Assembly: GCF_014493765.1 (NCBI RefSeq)
Contig: NZ_JACTVJ010000014.1
Coordinates: 62,001-126,000 of the forward strand
From: Streptomyces polyasparticus
Lineage (GTDB): Bacteria; Actinomycetota; Actinomycetes; Streptomycetales; Streptomycetaceae
Length of the DNA stretch: 64,000 bases
Direction of reading: 5' to 3'
Made by a program: the position numbers and the translations under genes. Positions within the stretch are counted from its first letter, which is position 1. Each line of letters begins with the position of its first letter. The notes under the pieces were generated by a model. That model did not search any database and was not told where the DNA came from. It saw only the letters and a program-made list of their open reading frames with translations. Below, piece by piece: positions 8,435 through 18,155 of this stretch.

Positions 8435-9529
8435 TCAGTAGCGCAGGACGCAGGCGATGCGGCTCGTGTCCGACAGGGTGCCGTCGGGGACGAAGCGCAC
8501 TTCCGCCCCGGTCTCCAGGGTCTGCTCGACGAGCTCGTCCACGAGGTCCTCGCGCGCGTCGAGGTCGGTGGGCTCGGCCGGTTCCAGATGGTCGAGGTAG
8601 TCGCGTACGACGGCACGGAAGTGTTCCTCCACCACGAGGAGCCGGATCCGGCCGTCCCACACGGCATGCGCGACCTCGTCGAGGCCGCCCGCGAACTCCC
8701 GCCGGCCGCGGGCCGCGTCGAGTTCCGCGACGGCCGCCGCCCGGTCCGCCGCCGCCCGCTCGGCCCGCAGCGGCTCCACCGCCCGCCACACCCGGGGCGC
8801 CGGCCCCGCCGCCAGGCCCTCCTGCCGTACGGCCGTCGTGTCCTTGCCCGGCGGGCCGAGCTCCTCCAGTACGGAGAGGGCCGCGGCCCCGCCGGCCACG
8901 TACAGCGGGCGGGGGGACCAGGCGAGCACCACGCGCGCCGCCTCGTGCGCCTGCCGCAGGAACCGGCGGGCCGCCTCGTCGCGGAAGGTGCTCGGCAGAT
9001 CGCCGATGCGTTCCTTGCGCTCCGCGTCGGGGTCCTCCAGGCTCCGCGCCAGCGGAAAACCGTCCCCGGTGTGCTCCGTGACCTGCTCGCCCTCGCCGTC
9101 CCACAGCGAGACCCGGTCCGCCGCCACGGCAAGGACCCAGAAGGGACGCGCGGCCGCCCGGGCCGCGACGAGGTTGCGGGTGAGGAAGGTGTCGGAGAGC
9201 ACCACGCGCTCCGGCACCGCACGGGCCACGGACCAGGCATGGTGCTCGCCGGGCGCCGCGTAGATCACGAGGCCCTCCCGGGCGCGGCCGGGATCGACTT
9301 CCCGTACGGCCTGTTCCAGCTGGTCCAGGACGTCCGCGCGCCGTTCGCGGGTCACGGCCGGGTCGGCGTGGAGCAGGTCGCGGGCCCGGGCCAGGAGATT
9401 GCGCAGCCGTACGGGGTCCTGGGCGTTGTCGGGCGCTCGGCGGTGGGTCGGCATGAGCAGGGACACGGCCGGATACGGGCGCGGCTGGCGCAGCTTGGCC
9501 GTCGCCTCGCTGCTGTGGAAGGGGTCCAT
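8435..9529 (-). CDS. baeRF3 domain protein (bacterial archaeo-eukaryotic release-factor-like)
   Basis: 364 residues from ATG 9529 ([20 protein letters not shown]), chosen because an in-frame upstream extension belongs to the adjacent arcA frame. The opening [19 protein letters not shown] and the tail RIACVLRY are characteristic, from memory, of baeRF3 proteins, relatives of eRF1/Dom34 that are thought to act on stalled or hibernating ribosomes under stress. It is cytosolic. It lies 11 nt after arcA and 10 nt before the SRPBCC gene in the same operon, suggesting induction in energy or oxygen limitation together with arginine catabolism. Confidence 0.75.
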   Translation of the reverse strand: MDPFHSSEATAKLRQPRPYPAVSLLMPTHRRAPDNAQDPVRLRNLLARARDLLHADPAVTRERRADVLDQLEQAVREVDPGRAREGLVIYAAPGEHHAWSVARAVPERVVLSDTFLTRNLVAARAAARPFWVLAVAADRVSLWDGEGEQVTEHTGDGFPLARSLEDPDAERKERIGDLPSTFRDEAARRFLRQAHEAARVVLAWSPRPLYVAGGAAALSVLEELGPPGKDTTAVRQEGLAAGPAPRVWRAVEPLRAERAAADRAAAVAELDAARGRREFAGGLDEVAHAVWDGRIRLLVVEEHFRAVVRDYLDHLEPAEPTDLDAREDLVDELVEQTLETGAEVRFVPDGTLSDTSRIACVLRY

Positions 9530-9540
9530 GGGGGCTGCCT

Positions 9541-10732
9541 TCAGAAGGCGACGGGTTCGCGGATGATCGGGCAGGTCATGCAGTGGCCGCCGCCGCGGCC
9601 CCGGCCCAGTTCCGCGCCGACGATGGTGATGACCTCGACCCCGGCCTTGCGCAGCAGGGTGTTGGTCTGGGTGTTGCGGTCGTAGGTGAAGACGACGCCC
9701 GGTTCGAGGGCGACCGCGTTGTTGCCGCTGTCCCACTGCTGGCGCTCGGAGGCGTAGACGTCGCCGCCCGTCTCGATGACCTGGAGTCCCGGCAGCCCCA
9801 GGCCTTTGGCGACCACGTCGACGAAGGGGGTGGTGCCCTCGTCGGTGATGTCGAGGCCCGGCGCCTTGTCGCTCGGCCGCAGCGAGAAGGTGTGCACCGA
9901 GTCCATGATCTTCGGGTAGAGCGTGACGATGTCCCGGTCGGCGAAGGTGAACACGGTGTCGAGGTGCATCGCGGCCCGGAGCTTGGGCATGCCGGCGACG
10001 ATGACGTGCTCGGCGGCCTCTTGCTCGAACAGGGCCTTGGCCACCTGGGTGACGGCCCTCGAACGTGGCCTGCCCCCAGTCGGCTTCGGGATCGCCCCAC
10101 CACACGCGTGAGCCCACGAAGTCCGGGTGGAACCGGTAGACCGCCTTCATCAGGAGGGTCTCGTCATGGCGCGCGGGCCAGTACAGCGGATTGAGGGTGA
10201 GGCCGCCGTACAGCCAGCAGGTGGTGTCTCGGGTGTAGAGGGTGTTGGGCAGCGGAGGCATCAAGTACTCGCGTACGCCGGTCGATTCGCGCGCGAGGGA
10301 TACGTACCCGGAGCGGTACTCGTCCGGCAGGTCGGTGGTGGCGAGGCCGCCGATCAGGTACTCGGCGAGCTGCCGCGGTTCCAGGGTCTCCAGGAAGGCA
10401 CGGGTGTCGTCGATGAGGCCGACGCCGACCTGGTTGGGCACGATCTTCCGGTCGAGCAGCCAGGACCTCGCCTCGGGGAGTGCCATGGTCTGCGCGAGCA
10501 GTTCGTGCAGTTCGACGACCTCCACGCCGCGCCGGCGCAGCTTGTTGACGAAGTCGGCGTGGTCGCGCTGGGCGTTCTCCACCCACATCACGTCGTCGAA
10601 GAGCAGGTCGTCGGAGTTGGTCGGGGTCAGCCTGCGGTGCGCGAGCCCCGGGGCGCAGACGAGGACCTTGTGCAGACGCCCCACCTCGGAGTGGACGCCG
10701 TAGGCCTGGGACGGAGTGCTCGGACCGGTCAT
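9541..10732 (-). pseudogene. arcA: Arginine deiminase, disrupted by internal deletion/frameshift
   Basis: Frame 1 from ATG 10732 gives 226 residues ([20 protein letters not shown] ... [15 protein letters not shown] ... DWGQATFEG), ending at 10055. Frame 2 (from 10056) gives 171 residues ([52 protein letters not shown]). Intact deiminases have about 418 residues, and between EG and AVTQ should lie the conserved EGGD segment, roughly 22 residues; about 65-70 bp are missing and the frame changes. The catalytic His (MHLDT), Cys (HCMTC) and TRD aspartate remain, but in separate frames. A product converting arginine to citrulline and ammonia is not expected. The gene sits between its antiporter and baeRF3. 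Confidence 0.85.
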
Positions 10733-10778
10733 GGTGACCTCTCTGGGACAGGGGCGGTACGGGAACAAGAGGCGGACG

Positions 10779-12233
10779 TCAGAGGCTGATCCAGCCCGCG
10801 GCCAGCGCGATGACGCCGATGACCGCGCCGATGACGGAGACGGCGAGGATGACGAGTTCACGGGGCGAGAAGAGGCGTCGGCCCTGCTCGCGGCGGGCCA
10901 TCACGAAGAGGATCGTGGCCGGTGCGTAGAGGATGAAGGACATCAGCAGGAACCGCAGTCCGGCCGCATAGAGCATGAACGCCGTGTACAGCAACGCGAT
11001 GCTCGCCATGGTGAGTTCGCGGTGCGAGGTCCTGCCGCCGCCGGCCGTGAGGGGGTCGGTGCGCGTGCCGATCTTCACCGCGAACGCGGCGGCAAGGAGA
11101 TACGGGATGAGCGACAGGGCGCTGGTGAGGTCGAGCGCGAAGTTGAACGCGTCGTCCGAGAACGCGGTGACGACCAGGACGATCTGCGAGAGCGCCGTGG
11201 TCATGATCAGCGCGGGCACGGGCACGTCGGCGTGGTTGGCGCGCCCCAGGAAGCGGGGCATGTCCTCGTCCTTGGCGGCCACGTACAGGACCTCGGCCGA
11301 CATCAGCGTCCAGGCCAGGTAGGCGCCGAGCACGGAGACGATCAGGCCGACGCTGATGAACACCTTGCCCCAGGTGCCGACCGCCGCCTCCAGCGCTCCC
11401 GCCATGGACGGCTGGCGCAGCTCGGCGATCTGCTCCATCGGCATGATCCCGTACGAGACGACCACGACGGACGCGAAGACGGCGAAGACGCTGAGGAAGC
11501 CGAGGATGGTCGCGCGGCCCACGTCCGAGCGCTTCTTGGCGTGCCGCGAGTAGACGCTCGCGCCCTCCACGCCGAGGAATACGAAGACGGTGGCCAGCAT
11601 GGTGCCGCGGACCTGGCTGAACAGGGAGCCGGCGTAGTCGGCGCCGCCCCAGTTGTCCGCGAACACCTGGGGGTCGAAGTAGAACAGCGCCAGGACGACG
11701 AAGACCAGGATGGGCACGATCTTCGCCACGGTCACGATCTTGTTGATCGCCGCGGCTTCCTTCACGCCCCGCCGGATCATGAAGTAGAACGCCCACAGGC
11801 CGGCCGAGGAGAGCACGATGGCCAGTGCGGTGTCGCCGTCGCCCAGGGCGGGCCAGATCGCGCCCACCGTGGACATGATCAGCACCCAGTACGTCACGTT
11901 GCCGACGCAGGCGCTGGCCCAGTAGCCGAACGCGGAGAAGAACCCGAGGTACTCGCCGAATCCGGCCTTCGCGTAGGCGTAGACGCCCGCGTCCAGGTCG
12001 GGGCGGCGCACGGCCAGGGACTGGAAGACGTAGGCGAGCATCAGCATGCCGGTGCCCGCGATGGCCCAGGCGATCAGCGCGCCCGCCACGCCGGTCTGCT
12101 CGGCGAAGCGCCGCGGCAGCGAGAACACCCCGGCGCCGACCATGGAGCCGATCACCATCGTGGTCAGGGTGAACAGCGACAGCTTCACGGCCGCGGACGA
12201 CTGCGTACCCGCTCCGTCGGTGACCTGAGACAT
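10779..12233 (-). CDS. APC family basic amino acid/polyamine antiporter (arginine:ornithine type)
   Basis: 484 residues with about 12-13 hydrophobic helices. The start reads [20 protein letters not shown], the TM1 signature of the APA subfamily, followed by [13 protein letters not shown] later segment [20 protein letters not shown] and the C-terminal [20 protein letters not shown] are also typical of ArcD-like exchangers. It should exchange extracellular arginine for ornithine or another product across the membrane. It is the first gene of the arcA operon (46 nt gap). No arcB or arcC genes are in the window, so a complete ATP-yielding pathway is not present here. Confidence 0.88.
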   Translation of the reverse strand: MSQVTDGAGTQSSAAVKLSLFTLTTMVIGSMVGAGVFSLPRRFAEQTGVAGALIAWAIAGTGMLMLAYVFQSLAVRRPDLDAGVYAYAKAGFGEYLGFFSAFGYWASACVGNVTYWVLIMSTVGAIWPALGDGDTALAIVLSSAGLWAFYFMIRRGVKEAAAINKIVTVAKIVPILVFVVLALFYFDPQVFADNWGGADYAGSLFSQVRGTMLATVFVFLGVEGASVYSRHAKKRSDVGRATILGFLSVFAVFASVVVVSYGIMPMEQIAELRQPSMAGALEAAVGTWGKVFISVGLIVSVLGAYLAWTLMSAEVLYVAAKDEDMPRFLGRANHADVPVPALIMTTALSQIVLVVTAFSDDAFNFALDLTSALSLIPYLLAAAFAVKIGTRTDPLTAGGGRTSHRELTMASIALLYTAFMLYAAGLRFLLMSFILYAPATILFVMARREQGRRLFSPRELVILAVSVIGAVIGVIALAAGWISL

Positions 12234-12300
12234 GGCGACCTTCCCGGCACGGAAAACCCGTATTCACACTTTTGCCGCAATTGCCGGTGATGGCATCTTT

Positions 12301-12362
12301 TGGGGTGTGAGGGCCGAGAATTCTGGGGTGTGAGGGCCGAGATTTCTGGGGACGTGAGGACC
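12301..12362. repeat. 23-bp tandem repeat, 2.7 copies
   Basis: TGGGGTGTGAGGGCCGAGAA-type unit, at 12301-12323 and 12324-12346 (one mismatch), with a decayed third copy from 12347. It lies upstream of the antiporter start and downstream of the methyltransferase stop, so it may fall within the arc-operon leader or the methyltransferase terminator region. Confidence 0.85.
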
Positions 12363-12376
12363 GGAAAGGCCCGGCT

Positions 12377-13210
12377 CTACGGAACCAGGGCGGGCTCAGC
12401 CGTGCCCACCACCACGCGCGCGTCCCACTCCTCGTCCTCGACCACCCGCGCGGACAGGCCCGCGCCCATGAACGCCTGCACGGCGAGTGGGACCTGGGCT
12501 TCCGTGGCCTCGATCAGGACGTGGCCGCCCGGGGCCAGCCACCGGGTCGCGTCCGCGGCCACGCGGCGGGCCACCGCGAGGCCGTCGTCGCCGCCGTCGA
12601 GGGCCGTCAGGGGCTCGTGGTCGCGGGCCTCGGACGGCAGGAACGGGATGTCCGCGGTGCGCACGTACGGGACGTTCGCGGCCAGGATCGCCACGCGTCC
12701 GCGCAGGTCAGCGGGGAGGGCCGAGAACAGGTCGCCCTCGTGCACACGTGCGGACGGCAGATTGCGCCGGGCGCAGGCCACCGCCGCCGGGTCGATGTCG
12801 GCCGCGTGCAGATCGCAGGAGGGCAGGGCGGCCGCGAGGGCCGCACCGACCGCGCCCGAGCCGCAGCAGAGGTCCACGACCACCGGGGGCGCGGGGTTCG
12901 AGGAGCTTGCCGCGAGCGGCAGCCCCGCCGCCACCGAGACCAGGAACTCCGTACGGCGGCGCGGGACGAAGACGCCCGGGTCGAGGAGGATGCGCAGGCC
13001 CCCGAACTCCGCCCAGCCGACGACCTGTTCAAGGGGTTCGCCCGTAACGCGGCGCACCACCATGTCCTCCAGTACGGCGCCGGGCGCGGAGGCCGCCTCG
13101 AGCAGCAGCTCGGCCTCCTCCTCCGCGAACACACAGCCCGCCGCCCGCAGGCGCGCGGCCAGGAGCGTCACCGATTCCGTGTGCGTCGCACCGGAGTTGC
13201 CTTTCCCCAT
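12377..13210 (-). CDS. Putative protein N5-glutamine methyltransferase (PrmC/HemK-like)
   Basis: 277 residues. The SAM-binding motif is VVVDLCCGSGAVGAALA, followed by the acidic strand DLHAADIDPAAVACARRN. The NPPY motif that binds the target glutamine is present as NVPY (AANVPYVRT), and the family's DGGDDGLAVARRV segment follows. It should methylate a glutamine in a protein; the variant and the absence of prfA next door suggest a paralogue rather than the canonical release-factor methyltransferase. ATG 13210 is followed directly by MGKGNSG. It is convergent with nothing and divergent from the kinase-fusion gene (57 bp apart). Confidence 0.8.
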   Translation of the reverse strand: MGKGNSGATHTESVTLLAARLRAAGCVFAEEEAELLLEAASAPGAVLEDMVVRRVTGEPLEQVVGWAEFGGLRILLDPGVFVPRRRTEFLVSVAAGLPLAASSSNPAPPVVVDLCCGSGAVGAALAAALPSCDLHAADIDPAAVACARRNLPSARVHEGDLFSALPADLRGRVAILAANVPYVRTADIPFLPSEARDHEPLTALDGGDDGLAVARRVAADATRWLAPGGHVLIEATEAQVPLAVQAFMGAGLSARVVEDEEWDARVVVGTAEPALVP

Positions 13211-13266
13211 GACCGCACCCTACGTGACCATGACCTGGGCCTCCGCCCGCCGATATCCTGAGCCCC

Positions 13267-16200
13267 ATGGGGACATCCCGGCGCAGCCTCAACTCCACGC
13301 CAGGGCAGGAGAGTTGGCGCGTCCGGCTGTTCCGGGCCGCGGAGCGGACCGAGCCGCTGGGCGCCGGTGTGCTGGTGCACCCGCGATACGTGGTGAGCTG
13401 CGCGCAGGTCGTCCTGCCGGACGGTTCGCCTGCCGTGCGGCCGTACGAGGACCTGTACGCCGACTTCCCCGGCGCACCCGGGCCGGACCCCGCCGAGCCC
13501 GTCCGCGCACGCGTCGTCGACGGCCGGCTGATCCCGCCGCGCCCCGGGCGCGGCGGGGACCTCGTCCTGCTCGAACTGGAGGAGGAGCCCGCGGCCGGGG
13601 TGCGGCCCGCCCGGCTGCACCGGCAGATCCCGGCCCGCGGCGCACCCGTCCAGGTCACCGGGTACCCCTGCGACCTGCTCGGCGGCGAGCTCACCGAGAC
13701 AGTACTGCTCGGCCTCGGCGATCCGGAGAGCCTGGCGGGCGCGGGCAAACCGGCGGACGCGCACCGGCCCGCGTCCGGCTGGGTCGCGCTCGACACCGCC
13801 GACGTGTCCATCCGGGAGGGCTACAGCGGCGCGGGCGTCGTGCACGCCCGCTCAGGGCGGGTGATCGGGCTGCTCACGCGCCGGCTCGGGCGGCGCGGCA
13901 CCGCGCACCCGGCCGACCGGCTCGACCACGCCTCGCTGATCCCGACGGAGACCGTCCAGCGCGAGCTGGGGCTCGAGGAGCTGGGGATCACGGTCACGGG
14001 CGTCCGTGCCGTCGCGGGCGACATCGCCCGGCCCGTCCGGGCCTCGGCGGGCGAGCAGCCCGACCCGGGCCTGCGCCGCCGGCTCGTGCGCTGGCTGGAC
14101 GGCGAGATGGACGCGCTGCCGGTCGAGGTGGTGTTCGTACGGGAGGGCAGGACCGGCGATCTGGACACGCTGCGCGGGACGCTCCTCGCGGCCGACCGGG
14201 AGCAGCAGTCCCGGCCGCCCGAGGAGACGGCGGGCGAGGGCCCGCTGACCGGCGCGATCGACTTCGCGGTCGATGCGACCACCCGTACCGTCTCCCACCT
14301 GATCCACCGGTTCGCCGAACGAGCCGGGATCGACACCGGGCCCGCCTCCCCTGACGAGCGCGTTCACGACGAGCGCCTGCTCTCCCGTATCGCCGCCGAC
14401 TGCCCCGGCATGACCGCCGCCTTCCTCTTCCCCGACGACTGCTCCTCCGCCCCCGAGGACGTGCTCGCGCTGCTGCTCGCCGTACGGGCCCGTCGGCAGG
14501 CACGGCTGCTGCTCGCGTTCCGCGATCCACGGGCTCCGCTGCTGCGTCTGCTGTACGAGCAAATGCTCGGCCGCGAGTGGCCGGCCGCCGTCGGCGAGCG
14601 GATCGAGCAGCGCCTGCACGAGCTGCGCCGGGTGCGGCAGCGGGTCTCCGAGCGCACCCACGAGACCCGCCCGGACGACGCGGAAGAACTCCTCGGGCGC
14701 CTGGACCGGCACCGGCGTGCGGCGCTGAGCGATCCGCTGCGGGCGGTGTACGACCTCTATTTGCTCGAACTCGACGTGGAGAACCGGCTGTTGGCGCTCC
14801 GCGCCCGCGAGGCCCGGCTCGCGGCCCCTCTGGAGATCAGCATCGAGCCGCCGGGCGAGGGTCTGGAGGAGCTGCCGCGGGTGCAGGTGCGCGGGCCGCG
14901 GCTGACCGGCCCGGCGCCGCGCAGCACACCGCGGCCGCGCTCCGAACCCCCGGGCCGCGAACCGCGGTTCGTGGAGCCGGAGGAGCAGTACCACGTGGTG
15001 GGCAGGCTCGCGAGCGGCAGCTACGGGCAGGTGTATCTCGCGCACGACCGCGCGCTGCTCAACCGCCTCGTCGCGCTCAAGCGGCACAACCCGCGGGACG
15101 ACTACGCCGCCGAACAGGCCGCCGCCGAGCGCGTACGTCTGGTCGACCTCAACCACCCGTTCATCGTGAAGGTGCACAACGCGATCCTGGACAAGGACGG
15201 CGGGGGGCCGCTGCTCGTCATGGAGTTCGCCGACGGGCTCGCCCTGGAGAACATCCGGCAGCGGATGCTGCGCCGCGAGCCGCCGTTCCACGACGAGCGG
15301 GTCTTCGAGTTCATCGCCGTGTACGGGGTGCGGATCCTGGACGCGCTGCAGTACCTGCACACCGTGAAGGAGCTCGTCTACGGCGATCTGTCGCTCAACA
15401 ACGTGCTGCACTGCGGCGACACCATCAAACTCATCGACGTCGCGGCGGTACGCGACTTCGGCGAGGCCGGGCCCTGCACGGTCAACCCGCCGGAGGCACG
15501 CGGCGAGGGCCGGATGGGTCCGCCCGGCGATCTGTACTGCCTCGGGGACGTCCTGCGCAACCTCCTGGAGGCCGCACCGGCGGTGCAGGGCCTCGGCGCG
15601 CGTTCGCTGCGACTCACGATCGCGCGCGCCATGCGCCGCGACCCGGCGGAACGCTTCGCTTCCGCCGAAGAGATGGCCGGACAACTCCACGCGGTATTAC
15701 GGGAGTTGCGCTCCTTGCGCCTCAACGAGGAGACCTTCGCACCCTCCCTGCACTTCGGTCCGGTGGCCGACACTCTGGACGGCGGCCTCGGCTCCGCACC
15801 GCCCCTGGAGCAGTGGGCCGACGGCGGCTCGCACAAACGCCTCCTCGGCCCGCAGCCCCCGCCCGCCCCCGCGGACGCCGCCGCGGACCTGCCGCCGCCG
15901 CACCCCGACCGCAACGACCCCAACTGGAAGCGGCTGCAGCGCATCGCGTACAACGACCCGAAGGGTCTGCTCGGCCGGATCGCCCGCTGGGATCCCACCC
16001 CCGAACTGCTGCTCCTGCACTGCCGGCTGCACATCCACCAGGCCCGCGCCGCCCGCAACACCCTCGCCCTGCCGCATGAGAGCGAGGACCCCCGCGAGCG
16101 GCCCCGCAGCCCGCTCGACGAGCTCGTCCACCAACTCGAGGCGGCCCAGGAGGCGTTGCGCGAGGCCGGCCGTCTGATCGGCGCGCCGCGCGCCGCGCAC

Positions 16201-17013
16201 GACTGGCGCATCCCCTGGCACGAGGGCCTCCTGCACCTCGCGCACCAGCGCGTGGAACGGGCCCGCCCGCTGTTCACCCAGGTGTACGAGGACATCCCCG
16301 GCGAGTACGCGCCGAAGCTGGCCCTCGGCTACTGCCACGAACACCTCGGACAGGCCGGACAGGCCAAGGAGTTCTACCGCTCGGTGTGGTGCCGCAACCA
16401 CGCGCAGGGCAGCGCCGCGTTCGGCCTGGCCCGGATGCATCTGGCCGACCGGCTGCCGCGCGAGGCGGTCGTCGCGCTCGAAGGCGTGCCGCCCGACTCG
16501 CGCCACCGCACGGCCGCGCGCACCGCGCTCGTACGGATCCACGCGGGCCTGCACGACCGGCAACCGGCGCCCACGCTCGGGGAGTTCACACTGGCGTTCT
16601 CGGCGCTGCGCCGGCTCGTCGAGTACGAAGGGCTCACCGACACGGCGGCCGAGGAGCGGCTCCGTACGGATCTGCTCGAGCTGCTCGTGCTCGTGGTCGA
16701 CACGGCACGGCGCACGGGCACCGACCCCTGGTCGGAGCTCGCGGGGCGGCTCCCGGTCGACCTCGACCGGGATCTGCCGGCGGCGCTGCGGGTGCCGCGC
16801 ACGCAGGAGCAGCTCCTGCTGCGGCTTTCCGACAGCTACCGGCGTCTGGCCCGGCAGGTACCGCGCACGGGGCGCGCCGCGGACGACGCGCTGATCGAGG
16901 CGCTCCTCGACAACGCGCACCGGGTACGGCCGACCCGCGTGCGGCACCGGGCCGAAGGAGCGGGACCCCGGCTGCCCCGGTGGCTGTCCGGCGGGCGGGA
17001 GGCGGACGGATGA
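13267..17013 (+). CDS. Pseudo-trypsin / PknG-like Ser/Thr kinase / TPR fusion protein
   Basis: 1248 residues, cytosolic (no transmembrane segment). Residues 1-240 have the trypsin-like fold: GAGVLVHPRYVVSCAQVV, GGDLVLLEL (Asp98) and IREGYSGAG (Ser187). The catalytic His is Gln47, so it is probably not a protease. Residues about 240-570 are helical and unrecognised. The kinase lies at about 575-840: Gly loop GRLASGSYGQV, Lys605, catalytic loop YGDLSLNN (Asp707, HRD replaced), IDVAAV with Asp724 in place of DFG. The C-terminus (about 895-1230) has TPR-like helices, as in PknG. Codon 811 is TTA (15697-15699), implying bldA dependence. It overlaps the next gene by ATGA. The target and signal are unknown. 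Confidence 0.8.
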   Translation: MGTSRRSLNSTPGQESWRVRLFRAAERTEPLGAGVLVHPRYVVSCAQVVLPDGSPAVRPYEDLYADFPGAPGPDPAEPVRARVVDGRLIPPRPGRGGDLVLLELEEEPAAGVRPARLHRQIPARGAPVQVTGYPCDLLGGELTETVLLGLGDPESLAGAGKPADAHRPASGWVALDTADVSIREGYSGAGVVHARSGRVIGLLTRRLGRRGTAHPADRLDHASLIPTETVQRELGLEELGITVTGVRAVAGDIARPVRASAGEQPDPGLRRRLVRWLDGEMDALPVEVVFVREGRTGDLDTLRGTLLAADREQQSRPPEETAGEGPLTGAIDFAVDATTRTVSHLIHRFAERAGIDTGPASPDERVHDERLLSRIAADCPGMTAAFLFPDDCSSAPEDVLALLLAVRARRQARLLLAFRDPRAPLLRLLYEQMLGREWPAAVGERIEQRLHELRRVRQRVSERTHETRPDDAEELLGRLDRHRRAALSDPLRAVYDLYLLELDVENRLLALRAREARLAAPLEISIEPPGEGLEELPRVQVRGPRLTGPAPRSTPRPRSEPPGREPRFVEPEEQYHVVGRLASGSYGQVYLAHDRALLNRLVALKRHNPRDDYAAEQAAAERVRLVDLNHPFIVKVHNAILDKDGGGPLLVMEFADGLALENIRQRMLRREPPFHDERVFEFIAVYGVRILDALQYLHTVKELVYGDLSLNNVLHCGDTIKLIDVAAVRDFGEAGPCTVNPPEARGEGRMGPPGDLYCLGDVLRNLLEAAPAVQGLGARSLRLTIARAMRRDPAERFASAEEMAGQLHAVLRELRSLRLNEETFAPSLHFGPVADTLDGGLGSAPPLEQWADGGSHKRLLGPQPPPAPADAAADLPPPHPDRNDPNWKRLQRIAYNDPKGLLGRIARWDPTPELLLLHCRLHIHQARAARNTLALPHESEDPRERPRSPLDELVHQLEAAQEALREAGRLIGAPRAAHDWRIPWHEGLLHLAHQRVERARPLFTQVYEDIPGEYAPKLALGYCHEHLGQAGQAKEFYRSVWCRNHAQGSAAFGLARMHLADRLPREAVVALEGVPPDSRHRTAARTALVRIHAGLHDRQPAPTLGEFTLAFSALRRLVEYEGLTDTAAEERLRTDLLELLVLVVDTARRTGTDPWSELAGRLPVDLDRDLPAALRVPRTQEQLLLRLSDSYRRLARQVPRTGRAADDALIEALLDNAHRVRPTRVRHRAEGAGPRLPRWLSGGREADG

Positions 17014-18155
17014 GGCCCCGCCGCCTCGGCGCGGTCGGCCGCCGGCTGCGCGTACGGGCGACGTGGCTCGATCCGCGGCGGTCGGTGCCCGCGCTGTGGA
17101 AGTGGGCCTGCGGTGAGCCGTACCGTACGCAACGGCCGCGGCGCACACCGGAGTTCCTGCGCGAACGCAGGGTCCTGGTGCCGGCCCTCGCGCTCCTGCT
17201 GTTCGCGCTCACGGCGGGCGCGTACTTCGATGTGCACGGCCGCACCGACCAGGTGCGCAACCGGCTCACGCCCGCGCTGACCGGTCTCGCCGAGGCGCGG
17301 GTGCAGTTGCACAAGGCGCAGGACGAGGCGGTCCGCCGCTTCGGACCCTTCGACCGGGAGACCGTGTCCGAGCAGCCGGGCCAGGTGGCGATCGGGGAGC
17401 TCTACGAGACGCTCCTGAGCCGGGCCGGACGGGCCCTGGACGGGGCGGGCCGGTCCGGAGCGCTCGACGCACGGCAGACCCAGCAACTCGGCATCGTCCA
17501 GGGCCTCGTACGGTCCTACAGCAAGGCGATCTCGATGGCCGACCAGAACCGCGAGAACCCCGGGATGCGCAAGGCGGGCGTCAACTACGGGGCCGACATC
17601 CTGTGCGACAGGGCCGAGAAGACGCTGCAGTGCACACCGCTCACGGCCCAGCACGGCGAACCCATCGCGCTGCTCGGCCGGATCGCCGCACTCGAAGCGG
17701 AGCTGCGGCAGGAGACCCGCGACCAGCCGGCCGCCCTCACCCCGCTGCTGCTCGCGCTCCTGACGCTGCCGGCCGCCGCGCTGCTCGCCGTCGTCCTTGC
17801 GGGCACCCTGCGGTTCTGCCGCCTCCGGCTGCGGCTGATCAGCGCTCCGCTGTGGGCGCTGCTCGGACTCGCCGCCGCGGTGTACGGGCTGCTCGCCGCG
17901 GGCGCCCTGGAGGAGCACGCCGCGCAGCGGGACGTGCGGACGCAGGTACAAGACCTGTCCGGCAGCGCACCGGAGCAACTGGCCGGCCGGGGCGGGGAGA
18001 TCACGGACACCCTCGACGAGGCGGGCCCGGTGGGCTGGGCGCAGACGGCACGGATCGCCCTGGGCGTGGGCACGGCGGGCGCGGTGTCCGCGGGGCTCGC
18101 GCTGTACAGCTACGGACTCGGATATCCGTCGGCGGGGAGGCGGGCAGGCGCATGA
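17010..18155 (+). CDS. Hypothetical multi-pass membrane protein of the kinase operon
   Basis: 381 residues from ATG 17010, overlapping the kinase stop (ATGA) and itself ending in an ATGA overlap with the lipoprotein gene. Predicted helices: about 53-73 (LVPALALLLFALTAGAYFDV), 250-272 (PLLLALLTLPAAALLAVVLA), 283-303 (PLWALLGLAAAVYGLLAAGA) and 348-368. Residues 75-245 form a large, probably extracytoplasmic helical domain. No known family recognised. Its position between a cytosolic kinase and an extracellular binding protein suggests a transmembrane relay or scaffold; that is inference from gene order only. Confidence 0.7.
   Translation: MRPRRLGAVGRRLRVRATWLDPRRSVPALWKWACGEPYRTQRPRRTPEFLRERRVLVPALALLLFALTAGAYFDVHGRTDQVRNRLTPALTGLAEARVQLHKAQDEAVRRFGPFDRETVSEQPGQVAIGELYETLLSRAGRALDGAGRSGALDARQTQQLGIVQGLVRSYSKAISMADQNRENPGMRKAGVNYGADILCDRAEKTLQCTPLTAQHGEPIALLGRIAALEAELRQETRDQPAALTPLLLALLTLPAAALLAVVLAGTLRFCRLRLRLISAPLWALLGLAAAVYGLLAAGALEEHAAQRDVRTQVQDLSGSAPEQLAGRGGEITDTLDEAGPVGWAQTARIALGVGTAGAVSAGLALYSYGLGYPSAGRRAGA

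Noticed and set aside
13267-13990. Functional secreted serine protease
   Set aside because: No signal peptide and the catalytic His is Gln.
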